This document shows, piece after piece, positions 24,421-36,975 of a DNA stretch of 64,000 nt. The stretch lies in assembly GCA_032173965.1 (NCBI GenBank), contig CM063284.1, positions 137,925,625 to 137,989,624 of the forward strand, in the 5' to 3' direction. Made by a program: the position numbers and the translations under genes. A model generated the notes under the pieces. That model ran no database searches. It saw only the letters and a program-made list of their open reading frames with translations, and was not told where the DNA came from. Position 1 is the first letter of the stretch; every line of letters starts with the position of its first letter. The stretch is from Sitta carolinensis. Taxonomy: Eukaryota > Chordata > Aves > Passeriformes > Sittidae.

Positions 24421-27141
24421 CTACAATGAAATGGCTAGTCAACTTGAATACATTGAATTTATCTACCTAACCCCTCTAATTTGCTCTGTTATTACAGTTT
24501 GGGGTTTTTTGTTTTCTCCTTCTGAAACTGAAAATAATTGCCATAGCTGAGTCCTGTTAGCTTTTAAATAAAAACTAATGGGAAAAAATAGTTCATTTAT
24601 TTGGTATAACTATCAATAGCTTTCCTTCTCCACTGAGTGGCACATGAGCCCACTTCTAGCTTTCCCTCCTGCAACTAATTGGCTTCTGGTTACTGCTGCA
24701 TCTTTGTGCTTCATTTGATTTTTTTATATCAAGCTTGTAGTAAACATTTGCAATCATATTTCTAATCTTTGTGACTGAACTATACAGTTGTATAATGAAC
24801 TTATCTTTTCTTGGAATGTTCTTTTATTATACTTTCAAAATTTGTTCCAGATTTGTTCTTTAGACTGACCCATTATAACATTTTCAAATAAATGCACTAA
24901 GTTTATTGACGTATATAACCAGAGTTAAAAAAATTATAATTTTGATACAATTCTATCTGTATTAAATTCCATGAAAATGCTCATTTTATTGTCACCATCA
25001 TGCAAGTAACTCTTCACTCTGAAATTCTCCCAATTGGTACATGTACTTTGTTAAAAACACCTGGTTGTCCTAACCATAGTGAAGATTGAAAATCTTTAAA
25101 AAGTGAGTTCCAGAGCTTGCTGGACAGCCCATTCTTTTCTCGGTACATACTTAGGTAAACTTCTTTCTATCTTCATCACCCTCTGCCTCCAATGACTTCT
25201 GCCTTCAAGTTTAGAACTCACAAAGCTGGACATTGAACAGCACTTTGGCTGACTGCCTGTTTACAGAGCTTTGATATATGACATACTAGATATCTGGAAT
25301 AAGATGTACGTTATATTTCCATCAAAGTTGTCAGAACTCATCTCTGAGATGTATGGATCTTTAATATACAGGGCATGCCAACAAAAGATTAAAATGCCTA
25401 GACAGTCACCCAGGAAAAATAAAGATTTGCATTTTGGGGCAGTTTATCTTTGGTCTTACTCCAGTATAATCACTTCTGCATGTGCTAATGACACTGAAAA
25501 TTTTGCAAATGTTTTAAAGATGAAAGTTCTTTTCTGCTTTAAATTTTTTATGTTTTACCTAAGTCAGCCAGTCTAACAAAGGATATTAATTTTTATATAT
25601 ACTACTTGTTAAGGGAGAGTGGTTTAAATTATTATTATTGAAAATATTATCATTATTAGTCATTAATCATTAATTAGATGATATATATGGGTGAAAAACA
25701 TGTATCCATTTCATGTCAACACCATTTTGCTTAGCTCACTTTTGCAGTGCATATTTTTTGGATCATCAATGTACATATAGTACCAGCAAATCCTACGAAG
25801 TGGAATGGGAAAGGAATGTGAGAAGACAATTACTTAACTGTAGCAGTATCCTAAAAGATTTTAAGACTACAGGCTGTTATTCACTATAGCTGCTAGGACT
25901 CCACAGATACTATCTGTCATAGCATGTTAACCAACAAGAACAATAATGTGTTCCATATAATATGTTCCATAAAATCTGAATAAAACTGTGAACAGCAAGC
26001 TCATGCCAAGGGAATAAAAAAAACTGCCAGCAAAGCTGGGACAAATAAACTTCCTATAGAGAGAAAAACTAGTTTTTTCAGTGACTGCTAGTCTATGTGC
26101 CAGACAAACAGTTTACAAAAATAGGTTCAGTTTTTTCATTCTTCTGACCTGCCTGGCATAGAGATGGGTACTGGGTTCCTGGTGTACTATCCTGTGTCTA
26201 AGTGTTCCCAAACCAAATGGCTATTCTGGCAGTAGGGTGTGACCTCATTTGACAGTGTGTTTGCCATGCATTTTTATCTGTTTTTGTGCATCCTGTGTCT
26301 TGGCAGAAGAAACTGTAAAAGCAGCTAAAACTAAAGCAGACCCAGTGTTTCTTTTTATATAGCTGAAGGAGACAAATCAATTCTATTAGGAAACTGAACC
26401 TAGCACAGAGATTGCAGCTTAATTCTCCTTCTGCAAGAACAGACATAGGTAGCTTATGTCAGTGCTTCCATTAGTCAATATTCCTTTGAAAAGGCCAACA
26501 AATAGTACTTTTCTGTGAGGTGAGAGATACAAATTCCAATCTCTATCACCATTTAATTAATACATTAAAATGTATTTGCAGAAACAACTGGACTTCTTGG
26601 TATATCAGTTTGAGGTCTGCTCTGCTGTAGTGTACTCTTTTTTTCTCCTTTATTTTCTGCTTTTGTGTCCTTATTTTTTTTTTGTTTTTTGTTTTTGTTT
26701 TTGTTTTTTGTTTGTTTGTTTGTTTTTGGTTTTTTTTTTTTTTTGTTTTTGTTTTTGTTTCCTCTGGTGAAAAAAGATAAATGTCTCTGCTTTATTCCAT
26801 TACAAAAACACATTGCAATACTTCAGAGTTGTTTATGAAATAGGATTCTTATCCTCAGATCAACTGGATAGGTTTCTCAAGTTGATTACTGTGTTGGATC
26901 TTGCCTCTCTCATCATATTTTGGAAAGGTTCATTTTCTTCATTATTTTCTTAGGATAAAAATAATAGGAAATTTAAACAAAGAAAATCAAGAAAACAGCA
27001 TGGATTTCTCTCTGGCAAATTGTTCTGGCACTAAACTTTTTCAAGAAGTCTTGACAAGAGGCATTCTTTACTACAGTAACCAGTGCCAAGTCCTATCTAT
27101 TCTCAGGTCTGTGGCTGCAATAAGATGCTGATGCTGATCAC
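24421..27141. other. AT-rich non-coding stretch
   Basis: No gene recognised; the frame 25271-25576 (101 codons) has no known domain. A T-rich tract with TTTTTG and TTTG units occupies 26671-26760 and explains the phenylalanine-rich and lysine-rich frames on the two strands there. Confidence 0.55.
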
Positions 27142-27258
27142 TGAATATTCTGAGTTGGAAGGGACCCACGAGGATCATCGAGTCCAACTCTTAAGTGACT
27201 GTCTTGTACAGGGATCAAACCCGCAACCTTGGCATTATTAGCACCATGCTCTAACCAA
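27142..27258 (-). mobile_element. tRNA-Ile-derived SINE with CR1-type tail (TguSINE1-like)
   Basis: On the minus strand it reads 5' to 3' as a tRNA-derived head, then a CR1-like tail. The head (about 27205-27258) contains GGTTAGAGCATGGTGCTAAT, with the ATAATGCC anticodon-arm region of tRNA-Ile, and a B box GGTTTGATCCC (consensus GGTTCGANTCC). The tail (27142-27193) is the CR1 3' sequence with 'GAGTTGGACTCGATGATCCT'. The 5' end, where the A box and the acceptor stem should begin, is missing beyond 27258, so the copy is truncated. It is a retrotransposon, not a tRNA gene. Confidence 0.88.
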
Positions 27259-27936
27259 GAGGTAAGCCTTGGCAAACTGACAAATAAAAATTAAAGTAGT
27301 AGCAGAGCAAATTCCCTTCTTAAACACTTGTCACTTCCAGCTGGCAAGGAGTTGTAGTCCTAATGAGAAAACAGGATTTAAATGTAATGAAGCTCCCTGG
27401 TTTCAGTTGTTTACTTTAAAAAGGTCTCATTCTGCAGAGTGCTTGTTTTCAGTTCCAAGTTTTAACAAGAACTGCATGTGCCACTGTAAGGCCAGTACTA
27501 TTATTATTTAAAAAGATAAATTTTATAGAGGAAGTTTATCTCAGTTCCTAAATTATCTCTCTTCATAAATCTTTATAAGATAGATATGAGTAAGAAGGGA
27601 AGAAAGCATGCTTCAAAACCACCATTTTCTATCTCCAAAGGAAAATAAGTATTTACTTCTGTGGAAATTTTAACATTTTAACACTAATAGAAGCTATCAC
27701 ATAATTAACAAACTAAAACTAATAAAGACATTTATGTAAAAACTCAAAATTATTTCTTTTGATTTGAGCAGCTAAATTTAAAGACATTTTTCTACCTTAA
27801 TATGTAAATAAGCTAAAATTTCAAAATAAAGAAAGTTCACATTCTTTTTTTCCCTCATTTGCTCCTGTCTTTAACCAACCAATCCTTTGTAAACCTTAAG
27901 ATTTTGGTGACAGCATACAGAAAAACAAACTCAAAC
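27259..27936. other. AT-rich non-coding gap
   Basis: No gene or repeat recognised between the SINE and the next CR1 fragment. Confidence 0.5.
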
Positions 27937-28612
27937 AGGGGTGTGATCAGCAGCATAAAGTCTGTCTCAAAGCTGGACACTGGTGGGGAATACCAGAGAT
28001 GAATACTTACCAGTACTACTTAACATCAGTATTAATGACACTGATAATATGACCAAACAGATCCTCAGAAAGTTTGCAGACAAGACAAAACTAAGAAGAG
28101 TAACTTGTGCATTTAGGGTTTAGGCTTGTGCTACCATTCAGGGGGACCTAGAAGGGCTGGAACAGTGATCCAAGAAGAACCTCATGAAATTGGGAAGAAT
28201 AACCCATGCCATCATGCACATTGTGTATAATCATCTGGAAAGCAACTTAGTAGAGAACAGCCTTGGGAAACTGGTGGATAAGAAGTTCACCATTAACCAG
28301 CCAGCAGCTTTCTGGGCTGCATCAGGCAGAACCTTGCCAGCAGGCTGACTAAGATGATGCTCCTCTCTGCCTAGCCCTCCTTACACACAAGCTGGGTGCT
28401 GTGTCAAGTGTTTGTCATACAGATCTGTGTAACCAGGGCTGAGATCCCCAACATAAGAGACATGGACATACAGGAGCGCATCGAGTGAAGCTCTATTAAA
28501 ACAACTAAGGCACTGGAACTTATGCCCTGTAAGGAGAAGCTAAGAGCACTGGGATTGTTCAGTCTAGGGAAGAGAAGGTTCAGGAAGGATCTTGTCCTAT
28601 GCAAAAGAATAG
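27937..28612 (+). mobile_element. CR1 LINE ORF2 remnant
   Basis: Plus-strand homology begins with 'GGGGTGTGATCAGCAGCATA'-type sequence. It runs through the reverse-transcriptase catalytic block, where F-A-D-D has become F-A-D-K (28073-28084), and on to a C-terminal block resembling 'KEKLRALGLFSLGKRRFRKD' (about 28525-28590). Frameshifts and stops break the rest. The 3' untranslated end is missing; homology stops just before the pyrimidine repeat at 28623. The ORF 28522-28716 joins the last CR1 block to that repeat by chance. Confidence 0.88.
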
Positions 28613-28622
28613 TGTTTTGCAT

Positions 28623-28664
28623 CCTCTCCTCTCCTCCCCTCCCCTCCCCTCCCCTCCCCTCCTC
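28623..28664 (+). repeat. (CTCCC)n short pyrimidine repeat
   Basis: About 42 bases of C and T only, mostly CCCCT/CTCCC pentamers, directly after the broken end of the CR1 copy. Confidence 0.93.
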
Positions 28665-28679
28665 GCCTCTCCTTTTTCT

Positions 28680-30284
28680 TTACTTTCTTTTCTTGATAGT
28701 TATATTTCTCTGCTAATTGAAGCCTCATAATTTACTTATATACATTTGAGCAAAGAATAATGTACACCAAATATTTCAGTCACCAACTATTCACAAAAAA
28801 GCAGACTTCTTTCATTGTTTCTGCCACGAGCCAATAAATAATAAGAAAGATGTTTCTCAGGAAAAATAAAGGCTCTTTCCAGCTTATCTAACACCATAAG
28901 TAAATATATAGCATATGTGATTGTAGAGCTGGCCCTTGCTGATACTCCTGTAGAGCCATGTCTTCTGGCTGCTCAGATATCAGCAGATGGGCTTAAAGAG
29001 GCTGCAGAGAGCTGTGCAGAAACTCTTCCTGTGTCTGTGTATTTGAAACAGGGACTGCAAATGGGCGGAGATTTCTTGAGTGATAGTTGAGGGAAAAAAT
29101 TGCTATGGCTATATTTAGATATTGCTTGATATTTATTTTTATTGCAGAGCATGTGAATATATGTGAATAATTATCACATTCTTTTTGTTTGTTTTTTTCC
29201 CATTTTCCAAAATATTTCTAGGCCTTCTTTTCCTAAATCTTCTCGAGAGCAAGTAAGACCAAAACAAATTAAGTGCAGCTTGAGGCATATTTTATTTTTA
29301 TGAATAAAATAAAAGTCTTGACTGTCAGACTTCTGTCTTATGCTCTAGAGTGCAAATCTTACTGCTGTCATTAGCAGGTACTTGTATGTGTATCAAATAG
29401 GTAGAAGAAAATCTGTTATTTTCTGTGTTTTTATTACATAGTGGAAAAAAGAGAAGGAAGGATTAACAATAAAATTACTTTTATTTCCCAAATGTGTCTG
29501 TGATAGACTTTTATATTAGTCTTATCCCTTTGAGGTACATACATATGCAAGTGAAAGACAAAATGGTTATGTTTTGCGGGGTTTTTATAAATTTAAGTGT
29601 TACAGAGGCTTACTAATTAAAATGGTAATCGTCTGTCACTAAAATAAGTTAGTTACAGAAAATTGTTTGTGTAGGCTGATGAGAAAGCTAAAAAAAAGTC
29701 ACTTTTCAGAAACTAGTTACTGCCAACATTCTCTTGGTAGGTTGGAAGTGACTGGGGATGGAAAGATCACCAAAAAAGTTGGTCTCTGAATTCCTAGTTG
29801 GTCAGAATCCAAAACACATCATCCTTAATTCCCAACTACTTTTTAAAATATGCTTACAGATTTAACTTAAGATTTTTAATTGTGCATAATAATAGATTAC
29901 CACCTGCTGACATCTTTAAAAATACACTACCTCCTACTAAAATTATTAGAATTAGGTATTATGCTAATAGACAATATATAAGATTGTAGCAAGGATAGAA
30001 ACTCATGTATGTATCAGTCCTGCTATGTAAATATCCTGCTATTTAAATGCCCTGCCAATACATCGGAAGGGAGTCTGTTTACTTACATTTTCAATACTTG
30101 TTTTCTCAAATTTGCATACATATCCTTCTGTTCTGATCCTTCTGTTCAAGATCCAGTTGATTAGAAGTTTATGTCTGCATTATAAAGAAAAATTATTTAG
30201 TTGATTTTATTTATTGGATGAAATTATTAAAATGAAAGCAAATAAATACTGAAAATCTTCCGTATCTGAGCTCACAGAGCAAAT
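28680..30284. other. AT-rich non-coding stretch
   Basis: No gene recognised. A slightly GC-richer patch near 28925-29070 shows no clear repeat or domain. Confidence 0.5.
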
Positions 30285-30688
30285 CCGGTGGAGAGAGACA
30301 AAGATTGTTAGGGGGCTGGAACGGCTCTCTTACAAGGACAGGCTGAAGGAGCTGGGCCTGCTCAGCCTTGAGAAGAGCTGAGTGAGAGAGGATCTCATCA
30401 ATGTGCATCAGTATCTGAAGGGAGGGTGTCAGAGGACGGAGCCAGGCTCTTCTGGGTGGCACCAAGCAGCAGAACAAGAGGCAAAACTGATGCACAGGAA
30501 GTTCCACTTGGATGTGCAAGAAGAACTTTACTGTGCAGGTGGCTGAGCACTGGGAGAGATTGCCCAGAGAGCCTCTGGAGTCCCCTCTCTGGAGAGAGCC
30601 ATAACTGTCTGGATGCAATCCCATGCAGGGAATTTGGATGAGATGACCCACTGTGGTCCCAATTACCCATTTGGTGATTCTGTGATCT
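30285..30688 (+). mobile_element. CR1 LINE 3' fragment with end of ORF2
   Basis: The plus strand starts in the conserved C-terminal block ('RLKELGLLSLEK'-like, about 30343-30378) and goes on through the tail region to the 3' end, with 'GGTGATTCTGTGATCTG' at 30672-30688. The coding frame is broken by a stop right after the block. The minus-strand frames 30211-30777 and 30398-30670 are shadows of this element. Confidence 0.86.
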
Positions 30689-31279
30689 GAGTGCAATTGT
30701 GTATTTCTAGTATTAACCTCACATCTGAAATCAAGTTTAATATTCATATTCAGTTTACTCAATTTACTCAGCCACATAGGTAGTGGATTTAGATAGCCAG
30801 ATTACTGAGTATCTTTTCTTGAACAAATATCTATTTATTTTAACTGAATTATGAAGTTTCTTTTTGATCATGTCAGAAATGCTGTGAAATACACAATAAG
30901 TTAAAAGATTTACCAAGGTAATATTTTCCTGCTGTTTTTTTTTTTCTGGAAACACAAATTTACCTTTAACAATAGCTAATTAGAATAAAGAAAATAATAG
31001 ATATTATTATACATATAAAGTTTATGAATGAGACTTCAGAATTCTATGTCAACACAAAAGTTCAGTTTCTGAGTTAATGCTTCCCTACTTGTTCTGATTA
31101 TGTGCAGTCCCCAGGAGGACGTTTTTACTGGAAAAAGGAAAAAAGCCTTGGGGATTTAATTTAATCTGTCTTGGGAACATGAGAGATTTTGCTGAAGTAT
31201 TTTGATTCCTAATTAATTCCTAACTGAAAACTGAGTTGAAAATATATTAAATTATTCTTCAAGGCCATATATGTTTTAT
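30689..31279. other. AT-rich non-coding gap
   Basis: No gene or repeat recognised apart from short T and A runs. Confidence 0.5.
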
Positions 31280-31284
31280 GTTCC

Positions 31285-31910
31285 TGTCCTGGGTTGATGC
31301 TGAATTGTATCCCCATTCGTCTGTTTAAATAAAAAATAAGTTCTGCACATTTAAAACTGGATCTGAGAGGAAGGAGAAGCGGTGGAATGCCTGAGGCGGG
31401 TGTTTTCAAAACATCAAGATCAGAGTTTGCAGCTTTCGGGACACACGGCGAGTGTTGTCTGCAGTGTGGACAGTGGGAGAGAGCTCTCCTTTGCTTTCTG
31501 TTAGTTTTTGGCTAGCTGAAGCAGAGAAGTTCCCCGGACTGTGATTTTTTTTCCTTGGAACTGTTCGAACCTGCTCTGGACTAAACCCAGAAGGGCACCG
31601 GGAGCTCAGCCCTGTGTCCCCAGGCCTGTCCTGATCCCGGCATTTCCCAGAGCCAGGGCCTGACACGGGCTGAGGGAGCGAGCTGCACCCCCGGCACAGC
31701 CTGGCTGCACCGGCATCTCTGCGGAGCGGGCACAGCTTCTGTTCTTTGATATTCATTTGTTGTGCTTTGCCCGTTAAATAAACACATTTTTTCCGCACTT
31801 TCCTCTAAGGGAAGTCTTTCCTGAGCCAGTTGGGGAAGGGGCCGTTTGGATTTGCTTTCTAGAGGGACCCATTCGGAAGTTTCTTCCCAAATTTGCCTTA
31901 AACCAGAACA
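31285..31910 (+). mobile_element. Solo LTR, ERVL type, 626 bp with 5-bp target duplication
   Basis: The element starts TGTCCTGGGTTGATGC at 31285, the typical beginning of songbird ERVL LTRs as I recall them, and ends ..AACCAGAACA at 31910. A perfect 5-bp direct repeat GTTCC flanks it at 31280-31284 and 31911-31915, the duplication size expected for ERVL. The polyadenylation signal AATAAA is at 31777-31782, leaving about 130 bases of R/U5. The middle is GC-rich with many CpG sites. No internal viral sequence follows, so it is a solo LTR. The long minus-strand frames (31406-31798 and 31581-31967) are shadows in the GC-rich part. Confidence 0.93.
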
Positions 31911-31915
31911 GTTCC

Positions 31916-34900
31916 ATAGTTGCAGGCAAGAAATAAAGTAGACGAACCTGTCATGTACCAGAAACACTGCTGAGAAATCATCCTATGACTAATCGTGTGT
32001 TAATCACATGATCTAATTTGGAATAAGAATATAAAACTTTTGTACCTTTTCCTGGGCTCCCAGGAGATGGGGATTTTTGGGTAAATTTATTCTCTTCTTC
32101 CATAGCATATTTCTTCCATGTCTTTTGGTCTTCATACCTAAGGTATGCTCTGCTACTGCAAGGACACTCGAGCTGTAAATGTGTGTTCTAGACTGTTCCT
32201 GTAATATTTTGCATTTATTGAGATTTTTGGTTTAGGTTTAAAATCTGTGACAGTTTCTGAGAATCAGTATCAAAGTGTGACCATGGAGATTAAAAATAAT
32301 GAGATACTTCTGGATATAATATGTACTGAGCAACAAGATTTATGTAAAACTTGACAGCCTGAGTGACCTCTTCTTTCATTCTACAGAAAAAGAAGAGGAA
32401 AAATATTTTAAAAATCAAAGCTTGAAATGTTTAGTCCTATAGCAAGTGAAGTTAATTCAGTTTTTAACTTTTTTTTTTTAAATTGAAATGTGGAACTTCT
32501 TTTCAGGAAAAGGAAAGTGCTTACAGAATTATGAATTTATTCTAAGTGTTCTATTGTATGGATGCATGTGTACACGTATTCAGATGAAAGTGTTTTAAGT
32601 GCATTTATAGCTTTTATATTGAAATTTATATTGCATCTTTAATACTGTCTGTGTAAAAGATAAGAATCTTTGTGCAAAGTTCCAACACACTATTAAGATG
32701 TCAGTGGGACCACCACAGTACAGAGAAGATTTCAATTATCTGGTAGATAAGTGCTTTACTATCATTCTGGTACACAGAGTTGTTTGTACAATACTACAGC
32801 AAAAATGACCAAGGTGGCAAACAAGTGACTAATCTCTTACATAGCATAAAAATTGTAGAATGAAGTATGTATCCATTTTCATCTGTACATAAAATTATGG
32901 TTACTCCTTTTACAGGGCTGGGCTCCCTATCCTGCAAAAGGAACAAAGAAAAAGCTCCACTTTAACATGCAGAGACCTGCCCTGTATGTGGTGTGTTTGT
33001 AAATTTGTAGCAGCATAACACAATCCACTATAATTTCATATAAAGTTTAGTTCACTGAAAAGTAAATATTTTAAGCACCTGTGTTCTTGGCCTCTTTTTT
33101 GAAATATATAGCAGGTTGCTAGGCATCATAGAAGATAAATTTGTAAAAAATTGCAACAGCTGTATCTTTTTAATCATTGGATTTACACCTGAATGAGGAT
33201 CAGAGTGACAGAGAATGATTGCAATAGTGACTTACATATGTGTCCCAAAATGAGCTGTTAGAGCTGTTCAGGGAAGGGAAGGGTAAAAGGTCATGGTGAC
33301 ACCTTGCTCCTTCATACTTCAGAATTTTTGGAGTGCCTTGTATTCCAGGTCTGCAAATGCCTCAATCCTACTTTATAGAATCGCTCATGCTCTTTCAGGC
33401 CTTCAATGCCCATAAGACTCTTGAAAACATCTCAGTCCTTCAACCAATTACTGCAGATCTTGTCATCTTCTCTGTTCCTTTCACACCACCAGCTATTAGC
33501 CTCCCACTGTCTGCTTTCCACCTTTGCCACATCTGTTTCCATACCTCAATCTTACATGTCTTCTCTGCAAACCACAAAATTGTTTTATGTAATAAGGATA
33601 AAATAATAAAATCATAAAATGAAAGCCTTAACACAGATCACAATCATTGAAATAAAAATTTCTAACTGGGTAAGCCTCTGGGGTAGAAGAATGTGACTGA
33701 GTTTCTGCAGAGATACATGAATTAGTGATCTCCTTAATTTACTACATATTCTGAGAGCCAACTTTTAGAGCACGTTGAGAGTAACAGGAGAGCTCCTCAA
33801 AAGCAAGATATTTCAGGAAACCACTTCTACCCACTCAGATGTCCTTTTGGAGTGATCAAGTAAATTAGTTGGCCATATTATTAGCGAAAATTGGTGCTTT
33901 AATAGTTTTACAGGACATTTACATTATCTGTTCAAATTGCCTCTTTTCAACTCCCAATACAGCTTTTTGCAGATACGCTTTCAGAGCAAAAGTACAATAT
34001 AAGGTAGTGCTTAGAAAAGTTACCAAGCAATTTTAGCTATAAATGAAAAAATCACATCATAAAGGTTACATTAATTTAAATGTGACATCACACAATCACT
34101 ATGAAAACTTTTCCCAAAATATATCACAAACGAGGTTTTCAGAAGCACTTCACAAATTTAATCAGGCTATCTGAAGAAATAAGGAACTACAGAATGAAAC
34201 TAGAAAGGAACGCTGGGAGAAAAGAGGTCCAGGAATTCAAACATGAGCTTATCCATCAAAGAAAATATACAAGAACTGTATCTTAAAGCTGCAAAAATAT
34301 GCTTTGTACCACAGGATTAAGGGTGACGTTAAAATCAGTTACCACAACAGAGTTGTGGGTGTGGTAACAAACAGTGAGAATAAGCTTACATTTTAAGCCA
34401 ATATACTGCTTTTCAAAGTGATGACATAAATTCACCTAAACAGTGTGGGGAAAAAATGCCATGCACAGTAAAGAGAGGTTTCAAAAGAACTTGTAAGATG
34501 TAGAAATCCTTTTATGAAATCCAGTTCTGCTAAAAAAATAAAAGAGACTGATGCTGACATGCAAATCTTTCAAAATACTTAGATGCAGACTTCTAGAGCA
34601 ATTGCTGTTTCTTGTGTTGGCTTGCAGATATAGATCGCTGCAGAAATATTATATATAGACAAAACGGTTACCAATCCTCTGAAACCTGAAAGTCTTTGAC
34701 TGACAGCTTATTTCAGTAATGGGTAGAGAAAACTGGGAATGTGGAATTGGACATTGCAGAGGACTAGTGTGTGAGTCGACAGAGTCACGTGGCCAGAACC
34801 ACAAAGCTATGGCTGAAATGCAAAGAGTAAATTGAGTTAATTGCCTTGCTATCTGGAGGATCCTGAAGCAACACCCGGGCAGAGACACAAGTGGCGACTC

Positions 34901-36737
34901 TGGCAGCGTTAGGCTCAGTCAGAGCGAGTCAGGGCTGCCGTTTGCACCAATTCAGCAAGGGCCCGAGCATGCAGTGTTTCCTACCATGTGATCCCTTCTG
35001 TGCTTCTTGTGATCTCTGAGCTTTGATCTCTCTCCTAAGACAGGGAGTTCAAGCATGTCCATGAGACTGCCTCGAGTCTCAGTAATCACTTATGTTATCT
35101 CTACACAAAGACTTTACATCTCAAAACAGAGAGAGGATAAATACCCATAGGAATTATATAATGAGGTTTCCCACACTATTATTTTCCAGATCTCAGCAAT
35201 CCCACCTGCAAGGACACTTAAGTGAATCTACCATCCTCCTGGCCATTCTTCCACTTTTAACACTTTCCTCCCAGCAACCTGGTCTCCTGCTTACTTAGGA
35301 ATGCTTGCTTATAAATTCATGCATTGTTTAATCTTCTAAGAAATATGCATTTTTCCTTGTATTTTCAATTTATGAATCAAACAGCATTATTTCATTACCG
35401 TTGTATCCTATCATATTATTTTAATTTCCAAGGGAGACAGACCTGTTAATAAATCCAGTTTTGGAGAGAGATGGATTTTCTTCTCTGCTGATTAAAAATC
35501 TAATCCAAAATCTATTTTGCATGTGATAATTAATCACTGAATTCAGTGTCCTTTAGATCTGACCCTTTTATTTTTGTGGTTGTTTTTCCACTCATCATCT
35601 ACTAATTTTGCATTTGCCTTCATTAAAAAAAAAAATCTGCCTTATTCACCTAGACATCAAACTGTTTAGAGATCTTGTTAGAAAGACATATAGTCTTGTT
35701 CTGTGTGTGCGTAGTTCCTAAAACAACAAATTGAGAACTCTAACAATTATTGCAAGAGACAATGTTAAAAAGTTACTTTGTCTGGCTGAAGAGTTCAGTT
35801 GAAAGTGACATAAACAAGTCAGAAGTTCAGAAGTTCAGTTCAGTGACATAAATCAGCAGCTCTTATCACAGAACATGATTCTGTTGTACAACATCCACCT
35901 GATGGCCTGAGTCTGTGTGAGTCTTGTAAAATATCTGAGACTGTGACATTACTGTTCTTCGCTAATTTTCACTATGGCATTATCGAGGTGTTCCAACCAC
36001 AGAAGCTCTATTATACCAGAACAAAACAAGCAAGCAAGAATGTAGTTTACTGTTCACAGCAGCGTACAGGTGTCTAAGATAAGATGAACAAAAGGTGAAA
36101 AATCTAGTGCACAGAGACAAACCTAAGCAAGACAATTTAAACATCAGTATAATGTGAAAGCCAGGAATAAAGGCCTATCCACCAGAACATACTCCATCTC
36201 ATTTGCTATTTTTGTTTACAGGTCAAGTAATTGATATTAAGTATGCTATTATAAACTTCTATTATCCTCAAACTAGTGATGAAAACAATGGCATTTCTTT
36301 TTGTAAAGTTTCAGCAAAACAGTAATAATTCTCAAGTAATTCTGATACAAAATGTGCTTTTCCTTTACTTTAGAAAATTACATTCAAATAACTGAAAAAT
36401 TATTGCAGCAAGAAACTTGAACTTGGCTGATTTTTTTAATATCCTAAGGAAAATAGTACTCAGATTCAAAAGATTAATACAGATATTTTCAAGTCATCAT
36501 GAGAAACACTTAATGTGGCAGATTTCCCATACGTGTAGTAAGATCTTTAATCATGATTTCTAGTTTAAGGATTTCAGAGTTTAGCACTGGAAAACTTTGA
36601 ACTCTACCAACTTTCTTCACACCTTTGGGTGATCATTACATGAGTAAATACTGTTGTAGAAGATATGGACCACTTCTTTTGAAAAGCCCTTTTCTCAGTT
36701 CTATTTTCTATTCTAGAAAAGGACATATTGAATGTCA
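31916..36737. other. AT-rich non-coding stretch with one unexplained GC-richer patch
   Basis: No gene recognised. The frames at 33333-33617 and 34101-34286 have no known domain. A CpG-containing patch at about 34850-34960 stands out from its surroundings but matches nothing I know. At 35789-35850 'AGTTCAG' and 'TGACATAAA' are repeated several times. Confidence 0.5.
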
Positions 36738-36975
36738 TCTCTGAAAATCATCTAATCCACACTTCTGCCCACATCAGGGCCAAATCACAGGAGGTTGCAC
36801 ATGGCCTTGGGCAGTCAATTTTGAGTATCTTCAAAGAAGGGGATTCCTAAGTCTCACTGGACAACCTGCTACAGGCTTTGACAAATGTCACAGTGAAATT
36901 TTTTCCCTAAGTGAGTATCTGTGTTAGTAGCTTTTGTTTTGGATTTTGTCCTTTCATAGTATATGCCCGTGAAGG
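36738..36975 (-). mobile_element. CR1 LINE fragment, minus strand
   Basis: Decayed CR1 3' region in reverse complement: 'AAAATCATCTAATCCACACT', 'CAACCTGCTACAGGCTTTGA' followed by 'CACAGTGAAATTTTTTCCC', then a weak 'TTTTGTCCTTTCATAG' block. It directly abuts a plus-strand CR1 fragment. Confidence 0.7.

Noticed and set aside
27198..27258. tRNA-Ile gene
   Set aside because: The tRNA-like part lacks its 5' acceptor arm and D-arm start, and is fused to a CR1 tail; it is a SINE.
30211..30777. 188-codon minus-strand frame
   Set aside because: It is antisense to a plus-strand CR1 fragment, so it is a shadow.
31406..31967. Two overlapping minus-strand frames of about 130 codons
   Set aside because: They lie antisense in the GC-rich part of the ERVL solo LTR, where stops are rare by composition.
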